Positions 11,752-24,100 of a stretch of 64,000 bases of DNA are shown piece after piece. How positions within the stretch are numbered: position 1 is the stretch's first letter; every line of letters starts with the position of its first letter. Position numbers and translations under genes: made by a program. This stretch comes from Thinopyrum elongatum (lineage: Eukaryota > Streptophyta > Magnoliopsida > Poales > Poaceae): NCBI GenBank assembly GCA_011799875.1, contig CM022301.1, positions 86,757,667 through 86,821,666 on the forward strand, read 5' to 3'. The notes under the pieces were generated by a model. It was not told the DNA's origin, searched no databases, and saw nothing but the letters and a program-made list of their open reading frames with translations.

Positions 11752-12703
11752 CCGGCATCATGGCAATGATCGCGTCCTTGGCGGAGTTGTTGCACAAGGG
11801 AATCACTCTTGTCGGCAATTTGAATTTGGCGTGGTGCGGAAGAGTTTATGCAGAGTGATCTATGGTGCAGCACTGTCAGATTGTTGCCAAGTCCTGCGTG
11901 CAGCCTCATGATATCTGCAGAATTTTTGAAATCCCTAGCTGGTCTTCTTTATTCTGGAGAGGGGCAATCGAACGGTGAAGGAAATCAGCCCCCACCATCT
12001 CAATGGTGAGGCCGGGAGCCCTGAGGCGGAAGATGTGAGTTGTGGCGATTGAGAGCTTCTTGTCATGTGCATCAAAATAGCTCTAATCCTTGCCGTGCTC
12101 TACCTTCTTCTTCTGAGGCTTGCAAAATTCTGGGAAGTTGTCCTCTTTAATCCAGCACCAGTCAGCCCGCCATTCATTCCACTTCAGGTGCAAATTGTCT
12201 TATGGATAGATCTCCTTGGTATTTGACCTAGGGATCCAAGTGACGCTGCCATAAAGAGCATCTCCCTCGATGCGTGGGATGAAGTAGTGGCGGAAGAGGG
12301 TTACATTGGGTACTACTCCAATGAAATTTTCGCACATATGGGCGAAGATAGACATGCAAGTCATGGCATTTGGTGTGAAATCTAATAGATGGAACCCATA
12401 TGTGTGCATGATCTCAGAGAAGAAATCAGAGAAGGGAGGAACAAGCCCGCAATAAAAATATGCGGTGAAGAAGGGGTATTTATCTTTGCCGCCATTGACA
12501 GAGCCGGGAAGTACATGCAGCGCGGTGTGGGCTGTCATCACTTTCCCCCACATGTATGTGTACCACTCCACCAAGTCATTGTGATTCAGCACCAGCGCGA
12601 AGACGACATGGTTTCTGCGCAGCTCTGCCATGGCTTCTTTCCTCGTCTCCGCTTCTGGGTTGACTGACTTCTCTGCCTTATCTTGGCCTTTCTTGGGTGC
12701 CAT
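11752..12703 (-). pseudogene. Antisense gene of element B, N-terminal 'putative gypsy type transposon' domain (broken)
   Basis: From ATG at 12,703 the minus strand reads MAPKKGQDKAEK and continues through WYTYMWGKVMTAHTAL, FSEIMHTYGFHLLDFTPNA and NVTLFRHYFIPRIEG. This is recognisable as the plant family called putative gypsy type transposon (Pfam Transposase_28, PF04195), found in many grass elements. The first frame stops at 12,200. Further stops follow in 12,199-11,752, where the same reading continues (LKWNEWRADWCWIKEDNFP). It ends at the CACTA terminus at 11,748. The C-terminal half is at 3,139-4,738. The promoter would lie near the 3' LTR, facing left. Confidence 0.7.
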
Positions 12704-13082
12704 GGCGACTTTGTAGAGGATGGATTTGGGAGCAAGCGAGGGCGTGAGCGGCGGCGGTAGGAGATATGCTCTATTCTTGCGCAAGATTGAAGATGAGGCG
12801 GTCTGCTAGATTGGAGAAGAAGGGGGGTAAATGAGCAGCGCCCCTCGTGGTTTCCTTTTTATGGGGAAGGCACTGGGGCTGGCTCTTTACCGTCCTATGT
12901 GGCCATGCTTTTTCAGGCGCACTACCTCTGGCAACCGTTTCATTCCACCTCTCCCACGTCCTGCATTTAATGCACATCGTGGGAGGTGTGGTTAAAGAGA
13001 AGATTATAGCAGTTATCCTCTGCCATGCGTGCCTGTGCACAGTTTGGGCCTAGCCCAACGACGCCTCGCATGCATGTGTGGC

Positions 13083-13292
13083 CCAGGCCCGGGGGCTCCT
13101 GTCGGTGTACCAAGACATGGGTGCCTTAGTACCATGACTTGTGCATAGGCAGTGGCAGCCTTCCCGACGGTAGGGCTTGCTAGAGGACAACTCTATACAA
13201 GACTTGGTTAACAAAACCATGAAGAAGACCTCAAGGGAGATGATCGAGAAGTACTAAGTAGTACTGAAGATCAAGGCTTTGGTTGCCGGCAA
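13083..13292 (+). mobile_element. Polypurine tract and first part of the 3' LTR of element B
   Basis: GCCCGGGGGCTCC (to 13,099) is followed by TGTCGGTGTACCAAGAC at 13,100, an LTR start. The LTR runs 193 bp and is cut by element C. The last five bases, GGCAA (13,288-13,292), are the target duplication of C. The rest of the LTR resumes at 44,095. Confidence 0.75.
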
Positions 13293-13983
13293 TGTAACAC
13301 CCCTGTGTAATGAGCTACAATAACCCTCTTTGATTAAGCTAAATCATTTTGCTAAACAATGCTTGATCACCTTGATCAATGTCTCATTTCAAATTCCCCT
13401 TTGAATTCAAATTCAAATCATAAGTGAAATAGAAAAAAATCACCAACATGAAAACTAAATTGTTCATAATGTTGCAAATAATCCATAGTTAAATATGGTG
13501 GAGAAACAAACATTTAATAAAATGGTTAAGTGCCCTAAAACATTTAAAATAGAGGGTAAAACAACAATTTAATTGCTTTTTAAATTATAAAAATTCTAAT
13601 ATATTTTAATTAAAGCCCAAACTTTTTATGGCAGTGGCTTAATTTATAACTCTATTTATGGTGCAAGTTTTATATTTTATAAAACTAAATTAAATTTGAA
13701 ACTACATAGAAAACAGAAAGAATGAAAAAGAAAAATTAAAAAGGAAAGGAAAAACTACCCTGGGCTCTGGGCCTAAGTGCACAGTGCACCGGCCCAGCCC
13801 ACTTCACCTTCTGCCCTCCACCTGTCGAGCCGCACCGCTACAGTGCATGTGGGGCACGTCCCCGCCAGACCGCCTCGCCGACGACGCCCCAAAGAGGATA
13901 AGGGCGCCCCTCCCGCGCCTCGGGCTCTTGAGCCATCTCACCTCCCCCACTCACTCACCCCCGTCGCGCTCCCCTCCTCCCCT

Positions 13984-15549
13984 TGCTACTTCTTGAGCTT
14001 GCATTGGTTTTTCCCTTGAAGAGGAAAGAGTGATGCAGCAAAGTAGAGATAGGTATTTCCCTCAGTTAAGAACCAAGGTATCAATCCTGTAGGAGGCACA
14101 AGCAAGTCCCAATAGATGCACCTGCACAAACTAACAAACACTTGCACTCAACGCAAAAAAGGGGTTGTCAATCCCTTCACGGTCACTAGCAAGAGTGAGA
14201 TCTAATAGAGATAGGTATAAAAGATAAACAAAAGAGTAAAATAAAGTAAATATAAATAAATTGCAGCAAGGTATTTTTGTATTTTTGGTTTTATAGATCT
14301 GAAAATAATATGATAGAAAATAGACCCGGGGGCCATAGGTTTCACTCGAGGCTTCTCTCCTGAAGAAAACATACGGTGGGTGAACAAATTACTGTTGAGC
14401 AATTGATAGAAAAGTGCATAGTTATGACGATATCCAAGGCAATGATCATGAATATAGGCATCACGTCCATGACAAGTAGACCGACTCCTGCCTGCATCTA
14501 CTACTATTACTCCACACATCGACCGCTATCCAGCATGCATCTAGTGTATTAAGTTAACAAGAATGGAGTAACGCCTTAAGCAAGATGACATGATGTAGAG
14601 GGATAGATCCAATCAATATGGTAAAACCCCCATCTTTTTATACTTAATGGCAACAATACAAATACATGCCTCGCTACCCCTACTGTCAGTGGGTGAGGAC
14701 ACCGCAAGATTGAACCCAAAACTAAGCACCTCCCCCATTGCAAGATAAATCAACCTAGTTGGCCAAACCAAATCAATAGATCGGAGAGAAATACAAAGCT
14801 ATCTTAATCATGCATAAAAGAGTTCAGAGAAGACTCAAATAATATTCATAGATAATCTGATCATAAATCCACAATTCATCGGATCTCAACAAACGCACCA
14901 CAAAAGAAGATTACGTTGAATAGAACTCCAAGAACATCGAGGAGAACATTGTATTGAAGATCAAAGAGAGAGAATAAGCCATCTATCTACTAGCTATGGA
15001 CTCGTAGGTCTGTGGTAAACTACTCACACATCATCGGAAGGGCAACAAGGTTGGTGTAGAGGCCCTCCATGATCGAATCCCCCTCCGGCGGTGTGCCGGA
15101 AAAGGCCCCAAGATGGGATCTCACGAGAACAGAAGCTTGCGGCAGCAGAAAAGTATTTTTGGTGTGCCCTCTGATGTAAGGGGAATATTTGGGTATTTAT
15201 AGAGCAAAGACTAGGGTTAGAAGAGCCACGGGGGCCCACAAGCCTAGGGGTGCCCCCTGGGGCGCGCCCATAGGGCTTGTGGCCCCCTCTTGGGTCTTTT
15301 GGCCTCTTCCCAAAGCTTTGTGGTTGTCTTCTGGTCCAAGAAATCCTCAAAAAGTTTGGACTCCGTTTGGTATTGATTTTCTGTAAAGACAAAAACAAGG
15401 AAAAAACAACAACTAGCACTGGGCTCTAGGTTAATAGGTTAGTCCCAAAAATAATATGAAATAGCATATTAATGCATATAAAACATCCAAGATGGATAAT
15501 ATAATAGCATGGAACAATCAAAAATTATAGATACATTGGAGACGTATCA
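13984..15549 (-). repeat. 3' LTR of element D
   Basis: A 1,566-bp LTR. On the minus strand it starts TGATACGTCTCCAATG at 15,549 and ends GAAGTAGCA at 13,984. It shares the blocks GTATTTCCCTCAG, GGGTTGTCAATCCC, AGACCCGGGGGCC and ACGATATCCA with element F at the right end of the window. No gene. Confidence 0.88.
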
Positions 15550-16911
15550 AGCATCCCCAAGCTTAATTCCTGCTCGTCCTCGAGTAGGTAAATGATAAAA
15601 ATAGATTTTTTTTATGTGGAATGCTACCTAACATGTTTATCAAGTAATCTTTCTTATTGTGGCATGAATACTCAGATCCATAAGATTCAAAACAAAAGTT
15701 TAATATTGACATAAAAACAATAATACTTCAAGCATACTAATAAAGCAATCATGGCTTTTCAAAATAACATGGCTAAAGAAAGTTATCCCTAAAAATCATA
15801 TAATCTTATCATGCTCAATCTTCATCACACAAAGTATTTATCATGCACAACCTCGATGGCAAGCCAAGCAATTGTTTCATACTTTTGATGTTCTAAAGCT
15901 TTTTCAACTTTCACGCAATACATGAGCGTGAGCCATGGATATAGCACTATGGGTGGAATAGAAGGTGGTAGTAGACAAAAAGGAGAAATAAATTCTCACA
16001 CCAACTAGGCAAATTAATAGGCTATGGAGATACCCATCAATTGATATTGGTGCAAGTGAGTAGGGATTGCCATGCAACGGATGCACTAGAGCTATAAGTG
16101 TATGAAAGATCAAAAGAAAACTAAGTGGGTGTGCATCCAACTTGCTTGCTCATGAAGACCTAGGGCAATTTTGAGGAAGCCCATCATTGGAATATACAAG
16201 CCAAGTTCTATAATGAAAAATTCCCACTAGTAATATATGAAAGTGACAACATAGGAGACTCTCTACATGAAGAACATGGTGCTACTTTGAAGCACAAGTG
16301 TGGAAAAAGGATAGTAACATTGTCCCTTATCTCTTTTTCTCTCATTTTTTTTCTTTTTTTTCTTTTTTTTTCTTTTCTTTTCTTTTTGGGCTCTTTTTTT
16401 ATTTTAACTCCGGAGTCACATCTCGACTTGTGGGGGAATCATAGTCTCCATCATCCTTTCCTCACATGGGACAATGCTCTAATAATGATGATCATCACAC
16501 TTTTATTTACTTACAACTCAAGAATTACAACTCAATACTAGAACAAAATATGACTCTATATGAATGCCTCCGGCGGTGTACCGGGATGTGCAATGATCTA
16601 GCGTGACATGTATAAAAAATATGAATGGTGGCCAAGCCACAAATACTATGCCAACTACATGATCATGCAAAGCAATATGACAATGATGGTATGTGTCATA
16701 ATAAACGGAACGGTGGAAGTTGCATGGCAATATTTCTCGGAATGGCTATGGAAATGCCATAATAGGTAGGTATGGTGGCTATTTTAAGGAAGGTATATGG
16801 TGGGTTCAATGCACCGGCGAAACTTGTGCAGTACTAGAGAGGCTAGCAAAGGTGGAAGGGTGAGAGTGCGTATAATCCATGGACTCAACATTAGTCATAT
16901 AGAACTCATAT
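15550..16911. other. Internal region of element D, non-coding
   Basis: AT-rich, with many stop codons in all frames. A pyrimidine tract of T and C runs at about 16,343-16,395 (TTTTCTTTT units). No gag, protease, RT or integrase motif seen. Near 16,911 it joins directly to mid-LTR sequence (AAATCCTCAAAAAGTTT), so the primer-binding site and most of the 5' LTR are deleted. Confidence 0.7.
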
Positions 16912-17088
16912 AAATCCTCAAAAAGTTTCGTTCCGTTTGGACTCCGTTTGGTATTGATTTTTTGTAAAAGGCAAAAACAAGGACAAAACAGCAACTGGCA
17001 CTGGGCACTAGGTTAATAGGTTAGTCCCAAAAAATGATATAAAATAGCATATTAATCCATTTAAAACATCCAAGATGGATAATATAAC
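16912..17088 (-). repeat. Remnant of the 5' LTR of element D
   Basis: Matches 15,341-15,505 of the 3' LTR (GACTCCGTTTGGTATTGA, CACTGGGC, GGTTAATAGGTTAGTCCC, AACATCCAAGATGGATAAT). The match continues after element G at 25,876-25,924. The last bases before G are ATAAC, against ATAAT after it: a target duplication with one mismatch. Confidence 0.85.
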
Positions 17089-18871
17089 TGTTGGGAAACG
17101 TTGCATGGAAAACAAAAAAAAAATTCTACGCACACGCAAGATCTATCCATGGAGATGTATAGCAACGAGGGGGAGAGTGTGTCTACGTACCCTCGTAGAC
17201 CGTAAGCGGAAGCGTTTAGTAACGCGGTTGATGTAGTCGAACTTCTTCGCGATCCAACCGATCAAGTACCGAACATACGGCACCTCCGCGTTCAGCACAC
17301 GTTCAGCTCAGTGACGTCCTCACCTTCCTGATCCAGCAAGACGACGAAGTAGTGGATGAGTTCCGGCAGCACGACAGCGTGGTGACGGTGATGGTGATGC
17401 TATCTCTCAGAGCTCCGCCTAAGCACTACGAAAATATGACCGAGGGACGAAACTGTGGAGAGGGGCGCCGCACACGGCTAAGAGATTGTCGTGGCTTTGT
17501 GTGGCGCCCCCCTCCCACATATATATAGGTGGGGGGGAGGAGGTAGCCAGGAGGCGCCCCAAGAGGGGCCGAATCCCACTTGGGTTCCTACCCCTAGCCG
17601 CACCCCCCTTGCCTTTTTAGGCGCGCGGGGAAAGGCAGGGGAGGGTGGCGCCTCCCCCCACCCCCCCCCCCTTTCCTTTCTCCCATGAGGAGGGGAAGGC
17701 AGGAGGGGCTAGCCCTCCCCCCTTTCCTTCCCTAGGGCTGGCGGCCAGGGAGAGGGGCGCGCCAGCCCCCTTGTGGGTTGGTGTGTCTCTCCCCTTGGCC
17801 CATTAGGCCCATAGACCTCCCGGGGGTGTCTGGATCCCCTTCCGGTGATCCGATGACTACCCGGTGCGCTCCGAAACTCTTCCGGTGTCCGAATATCATC
17901 GTCCTATATATCAATCTTTACCTCCAGACCATTCTGGAGCTCCTCGACATGTCCGTGATCTCATCCAGGACTCCGAACAACATTCGGTCACCAAATCATA
18001 TAACTCATATAACATTATATCGTCAATGAACGTTAAGCATGCGGACCCTACCGGTTCGAGAACTATGTAGACATGACCGAGACACCTCTCCGGTCAATAA
18101 CCAATAGCGGAACCTGGATGCCCATATTGGTTTCTACATATTCTATGAAGGTCTTTATCGGTCGAACCGTTATGACAACATACGTAATTCCCTTTGTCTA
18201 TCGGTATGTTACTTGCCCGAGATTCGATCGTCGGTATCTTCATACCTAGTTCAATCTTGTTACCGGCAAGTCTCTTTACTCGTTCTGTAATACATCATCT
18301 CGTAACTAACTCCTTAGTCATTTGCTTGCAAGCTTATGATGTGTATTACTGAGAGGGCCGAGAGATACCTCTCCAATACTCGGAGTGACAAATCCCAATC
18401 TCGATCCATGCCAACTCAACAAACACCTTCGGAGATACCTGTAGAGCATCTTTATGATCACCCAGTTACGTTGTGACGTTTGATAGCACACAAGGTATTC
18501 CTCCGGTATCCGGGAGTTGCATGATCTCATAGTCGAAGGAATATGTATTTGACATGAAGAAAGCAATAGCAATAAACTGAACGATCATATGCTAAGCTAA
18601 CGGATGGGTCTTGTCCATCACATCATTCTCCTAATAATGTGATCCCGTTAACAAATGACAACACATGTCTATGGTTAGGAAACCTTAACCATCTTTGATC
18701 AACGAGCTAGTCTAGTAGAGGCTTGCTAGGGACACGGTATTTGTTTATGTATTCACACATGTATTTAAGTTTCCGATCAATACAATTCTAGCATGAATAA
18801 TAAACCTTTATCATGAATAAGGAAATATAAAATAACAACTTTATTATTACCTCTAGGGCATATTTCCTTCA
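17089..18871 (-). repeat. 3' LTR of Copia element G
   Basis: 1,783 bp. On the minus strand it starts TGAAGGAAATATGCCC at 18,871 and ends GTTTCCCAACA at 17,089. It is preceded by the polypurine tract AGTGGGAGAC (minus strand, 18,881-18,872). A C/G-homopolymer-rich part lies at 17,620-17,720. Confidence 0.93.
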
Positions 18872-18904
18872 GTCTCCCACTTGCACTAGAGTCAATAATC
18901 TAGA

Positions 18905-20187
18905 TTACATTGTAAGGAATCTAACACCCATGGAGTCTTGGTGCTGATCATGTTTTGCTCTCCGAAGAGGCTTAGTCAATGGGTGTGCTACATTCAGATC
19001 CGTATGTATTTTGCAAATCTCTATGTCTCCATCCTTGACCTTTTCACGAATGGAGTTGAAGCGTCTCTTGATGTGTTTGGTTCTCTTGTGAAACCTAGAT
19101 TCCTTTGCCAAGGCAATTGCTCTATTGTTGTCACAAAATATTTTCATTGGACCCGATGCACTGGGTATTACACCCAGATCAGATATGAACTCCTTCATCA
19201 AGACTCCTTCATGTGTTGCTTCCGAAGTAGCTATATACTCCGCTTCACACGTAGATCCCGCCATGACGCTCTGCTTGGAACTGCACCAACTGACAGCTCC
19301 ACCATTCAACAAAAATACATATTCGTTTTGTGACTTAGAGTCATCCGGATCTATGTCGAAGCTAATATCGACGTAACCATTTACGACGAGCTCTTCGTCA
19401 CCTCCATAAACAAGAAACATATCCTTAGTCCTTTTCAGGTACTTCAGGATGTTCTTGACCGCTGTCCAGTGATCCACTCCTAGATTACTTTGGTACCTCC
19501 CTGCCAAACTTATGGCAAGGCACACATCAGGTCTGGTACACAGCATAGCATACAAGATAGAACCTATGGCTGAGGCATAGGGAATGACTTTTATTTTCTC
19601 TCTATCTTCTGCAGTGGTCGGGCTTTGAGTTTGACTCAATTTCACACCTTGTAACACAGGCAAGAACCCTTTCTTTGACTGATCCATTTTGAACTTCTTC
19701 AAAACTCTGTCAAGGTATGTGCTTTGTGAAAGTTCTATTAAGCGTCTCGATCTATCCCTATAGATCTTGATGCCCAATATATAAGCAGCTTCACCGAGGT
19801 CTTTCATTGACAAATCTTATTCAAGTATCCTTTTATGCTATCCAGAAATTCTATATCATTTCCAATCATAAATATTTCATCCACATATAATATTAGAAAT
19901 GCTACAGAGCTCCCACTCACTTTCTTGTAAGTACAGTCTTCACTATAAGTCTGTATAAAACCATATGGTTTGATCACCTCATCAAAGCGTATATTCCAAC
20001 TCCGAGATGCTTGCACCAGTCCATAGATGGATCGCTGGAGCTTGCACACTTTGTTAGCACCTTTAGGATCGACAAAACCTTCTGGTTGCATCATATACAA
20101 CTCTTCTTTGAGAAATCCATTAAGGAATGCAGTTTCGACATCCATTTGCCAGATTTCATAATTATAAAATGCGGCAATTGCTAACAT
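18905..20187 (-). pseudogene. RT and RNase H of Copia element G, broken
   Basis: RT runs 20,187-19,804 with WQMDVETAFLNG, CKLQRSIYGLVQASR and FLILYVDEIFMIGND. The catalytic box reads YVDE, where RTs have YVDD, so the second aspartate is lost. A frameshift near 19,808 leads into 19,813-18,905, which carries LGEAAYILGIKI and YAMLCTRPDVCLA. The RNase H part has GAVSWCSSKQSVMAGST and EAEYIA, ending in the usual ADPLTKPL-type tail (seen as AHPLTKPL). Upstream of 20,187 the same protein continues to 20,413 (NKWIFKKKTDADGN) with two in-frame TGA stops. The enzyme copies element RNA into DNA; this copy cannot. Confidence 0.9.
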
Positions 20188-20412
20188 GATTCAAACAGAC
20201 TTAAGCATCGATACGGGTGAGAAAGTCACATCGTAGTCAACTCCTTGAACTTGTCAAAAACCTTTCGCGACAAGTCGAGCTTTGTAGACAGTAACATTAC
20301 CATCAGCATCAGTCTTCTTCTTGAAGATCCATTTATTTTCTATGGCTTGCCGATCATCGGGCAAGTCCACCAAAGTCCATACTTTGTTCTCATACATGGA
20401 TCCTATCTCAGA

Positions 20413-21651
20413 TTACATGGCCTCAAGCCATTTATCGGAATTTGGGCTCTTCATAGCTTCTTCATAGTTCGTAGGTTCGCCATGGTCTAATAACATAACT
20501 TCTAGGACAGGACTACCGTACCACTCTGGTGCGGATCGTGCTCTGGTCGACCTACGAGGTTCAGTAGTAACTTGATCTGAAGTTTCATGATCATTATCAT
20601 TTGCTTCCTCTCTAGTTGGTGTAGCCATCACGGGAACGGTTTTCTGTGATGTGCTACTTTCGAATTCGAGAGAAGGTACAATTACCTCATCAAGTTCTAC
20701 TTTCCACCCACTCACTTGTTTCGAGAAAAACTCCTTCTCTAGAAAGGACCCATTCTTAGCAACAAAGATCTTGCCTTCGGATTTGTGGTAGAAGGTGTAC
20801 CCAATAGTTTCTTTAGGGTATCCTATGAAGACGCACTTCTCCGATTTAGGTTCGAGCTTATCAGGCTGAAGCCTTTTGACATAAGCGTCGCATCCCCAAA
20901 CTTTAAGAAATGACATCTTAGGTTTCTTGCCAAACCACAGTTCAGACGGTGTCGTCTCAACGGATCTAGATGGTGCCCTATTTAACGTGAACGCGGCTGT
21001 CTCTAATGCATAACCCCAAAACGATAGTGGTAAATCGGTAAGAGACATCATAGAACGCATCATATCTAATAAAGTACGGTTACGACGTTCGGACACACCA
21101 TTACGTTGTGGTATTCTAGGTGACGTGAGTTGTGAAACAATTCCACATTGTTTTAAATGAAGGCCAAACTCGTAACTCAAATATTCGCCTCCGCGATCAG
21201 ATCGTAGAAACTTTATTTTCTTGTTACGATGATTCTCCACTTCACTCTAAAATTCTTTGAACTTTTCAAATGTTTCAGACTTGTGTTTCATCACGTAGAT
21301 ATACCCATACCTACTCAAATCATCTGTGAAGGTCAGAAAATAACGATACCCGCCGCGTGCTTCAACACTCATCGGACCGCATACATCGGTATGTATTATT
21401 TCCAATAAGTCATTAGCTCGCTCCATTGTTCCGGAGAATGGAGTTTTAGTCATCTTGCCCATGAGGCATGGTTCGCAAGTATCAAGTGATTCCAAAAGTC
21501 CATCCGCATGGAGTTTCTTCATGCGCTTTACACCAATATGACCTAAACGGCAGTGCCACAAGTATGTTGCACTATCATTATCAACTTTGCATCTTTTGGC
21601 ATTTATGATTATGTGTATCACTACGATCGAGATTAAACAAGAATAGACCAT
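20413..21651 (-). pseudogene. GAG-pre-integrase and integrase of Copia element G, broken
   Basis: The HHCC zinc region is visible: LWHCRLGHIGVKRMK followed by CEPCLMGKMTKTPF (about 21,570-21,430). The integrase core follows with IHTDVCGPM, FLRSDRGGEYLS and NGVSERRNRTLLDMM, so the D, D and E residues are present. One in-frame TAG lies near 21,248 and a TAA at 20,413-20,415. Both are consistent with C-to-T change of a glutamine codon. Integrase inserts the element DNA into chromosomes. Confidence 0.9.
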
Positions 21652-22869
21652 TCATCAAGGGTGCATGACCATAAAAGATATTACTCATATAAATAGAACA
21701 ACCATTATTCTCCAATTTAAATGAATAACCGTCTTGAAATAAACAAGATCCAGATATAATGTTCATGCTCAATGCGGGCACCAAATAACAATTACTGAGG
21801 TCTAAAACTAATCCTGAAGGTAGATGTAGAGGTAGAGTGCTGACGGCGATCACATTGACCTTGGAACCATTCCCGGCGCGCATCGTCACTTCGTCCTTAG
21901 CCAATCTTCGTTTATTCCGCAGCTCCTATTCCAAGTTACAAATATGAGCAACCGAACCAGTATCAAATAGCCAAGCGCTACTACGAGCATTAGTAAGGTA
22001 CACATCAATAACATGTATATCAAATATACCTTTGTTCACTTTGCCATCCTTCTCTTATCCGCCAAGTATTTGGGGCAGTTTCGCTTCCAGTGACCATTCC
22101 CTTTGCAGTAGAAGCACTCAGTTTCAGGCTTGGGTCCAGTTTTGGGCTTCTTCCCGGGAGTGGCAACTTGCTTCCCATTCTTCTTGAACTTCCCTTTCTT
22201 TCCCTTGCCCTTTTTCTTGAAACTAGTGGTCTTGTTAACCATCAACACTTGATGCTCCTTTTTGATTTCTACCTCCGCGGCCTTAAGCATTGCGAAGAGC
22301 TCAGGAATCGTTTTGTTCATCCCTTGCATATTATAGTTCATCACGAAGCCTTTGTAGCATGGTGGCAGTGATTGAAGAACTCTGTCAATAACACTATCAA
22401 CTGGAAGATCAACTCCCAGCTGAGTCAAGTGATTATGATACCCAGGCATTTTGAGTATGTGTTCACTGACAGAACTGTTCTCCTCCATCTTGCAGCTAAA
22501 GAACTTGTTGGAGACTTCATATCTCTCAACCCGGGCATTTGCTTAAAATATTAACTTCTGCTCTTGGAACATCTCATATGCTCCATGACGTTCAAAACAT
22601 CTTTAAAGTCCCGGTTGTAGGCCGTAAAGCATGTGGCACTAAATTATAGAGTAGTCATCAGATCGAGCCTGCCAGACATTCATAACATCTGCAGTAGCTC
22701 CTGCAGCAGGTTTGTCGCCTAGCGGTGCATCAAGGACATAATTCTTCTATGTAGCAATGAGGATAATCCTCAAGTTACGGACCCAGTCTGTGTAATTGCT
22801 ACCATCATCTTTCAACTTAGCTTTCTCTAGGAACGCATTAAAATTCAGGGGAACGATAGTACGGGCCAT
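21652..22869 (-). pseudogene. gag and protease of Copia element G, broken
   Basis: Likely start MARTIVPLNFNAF at 22,869. The gag reading has YTDWVRNLRI, then stops and shifts to 22,488. It resumes with a zinc knuckle CFYCKGNGHWKRNC (about 22,125-22,080, pattern C-x2-C-x4-H-x4-C). Protease follows near 21,985-21,965 as WLFDTGSVAHIC. The part 21,904-21,581 is one frame off from the neighbours, so at least two frameshifts exist here. Gag forms the particle around element RNA. Confidence 0.85.
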
Positions 22870-22929
22870 TGATCTACAACATAGATATGCACAACTATTA
22901 AGACTAAGTTCATGATAAATTAAGTTCAA

Positions 22930-24083
22930 TTAATCAAATTACTAATGAACTCCCACTTAAATAAACATCCCTCAAGTTATCTAAGTAATACATGATCCAA
23001 ATCAACTAACCCATGTCCGATCTTCACGTGAGATGTGGTAGTCATCAATGGTGAACATCTCTATGTTGATCATATCTACTATATGACCCACATTCGACCT
23101 TTCAGTCTCCAGTGTTCCGAGACCATGTCCGTACATGCTAGGCTCGTCAAGTTTAACCCAAGTATTCTGCATGTGCAAAACTGTCTTACACCCATTGTAT
23201 GTGAACGTAGAGTCTATCACACCTGATCATCACGAGGTGCTTCGAAACGACGAACTTTGGCAATGGTGCATACTCGGGGAGAACACTTTTATCTTGAAAT
23301 TTAGTGAAGGGACCATCTTATAATGCTACCGCCGTTCTAAGCAAAATAAGATGCATAAAGGATAAACATCACATGCAATCAAAATATGTGACATGACATG
23401 GCCATCATCATCTTGTGCTTTTAATCTCCATCTCCAAAGCATCGTCATGATCTCCATCGTCATCGGCTCGACACCTTGATCTCCATCATAGCGTCGGGGT
23501 CGTCTCGCCAACTATTGCTTCTACAACTATTGCTAACGCATGCGATAAAGTAAAGCAATTACATGGCGCTTGCATTTCATAAAATAAAGAGACAACCCTA
23601 AGGCTCCTGCCGGTTGTCGATATTACAAAACATGATCATCTCATACAACAACGTATATCACATCACGTCTTGACCATATCACATCACAACATGCCTTGCA
23701 AAAACAAGTTAGACGTCCTCTACTTTGTTGTTGCAAGTTTTACGTAACTGCTACGGGCATCTAGCAAGAACTGTTCTTACCCACGCAAAAACCACAACGG
23801 TGATTTATCAAGTTTGACGTTTTAACCTTCTTCAAGGACCGGCCGTAGTCAAATTTGATTCAACTAAAGTAGGAGAAACAGACACCCGCCAGCCACCTTT
23901 ATGCAAAACTAGTTGCATGTCAGTCGGTGGAACCGGTCTCATGTGCGTGGACATGTAAGGTTGGTCCGGGCCGCTTCATCCCACAATACCGCCGAATCAA
24001 AATAAGACGTTGGTGGTAAGCAGTATGACTATCACCGCCCACAACTCTTTGTGTTCTACTCATGCATATCATCTATGCATAGA
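22930..24083 (-). other. Untranslated leader of Copia element G
   Basis: Between the primer-binding site and gag. AT-rich with no supported frame; long leaders are usual in the Angela group. Confidence 0.7.
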
Positions 24084-24099
24084 CCTGGCTCGGATGCCA
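24084..24099 (-). promoter_or_regulatory. Primer-binding site of Copia element G
   Basis: The minus strand reads TGGCATCCGAGCCAGG one base inside the 5' LTR, a variant of TGGTATCAGAGC, the complement of initiator tRNA-Met used by many plant LTR elements. Confidence 0.75.
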
Positions 24100-24100
24100 C

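Noticed and set aside
12389..12667. Plus-strand 92-codon frame
   Set aside because: Complement of the conserved antisense gene of element B, which has recognisable family phrases.
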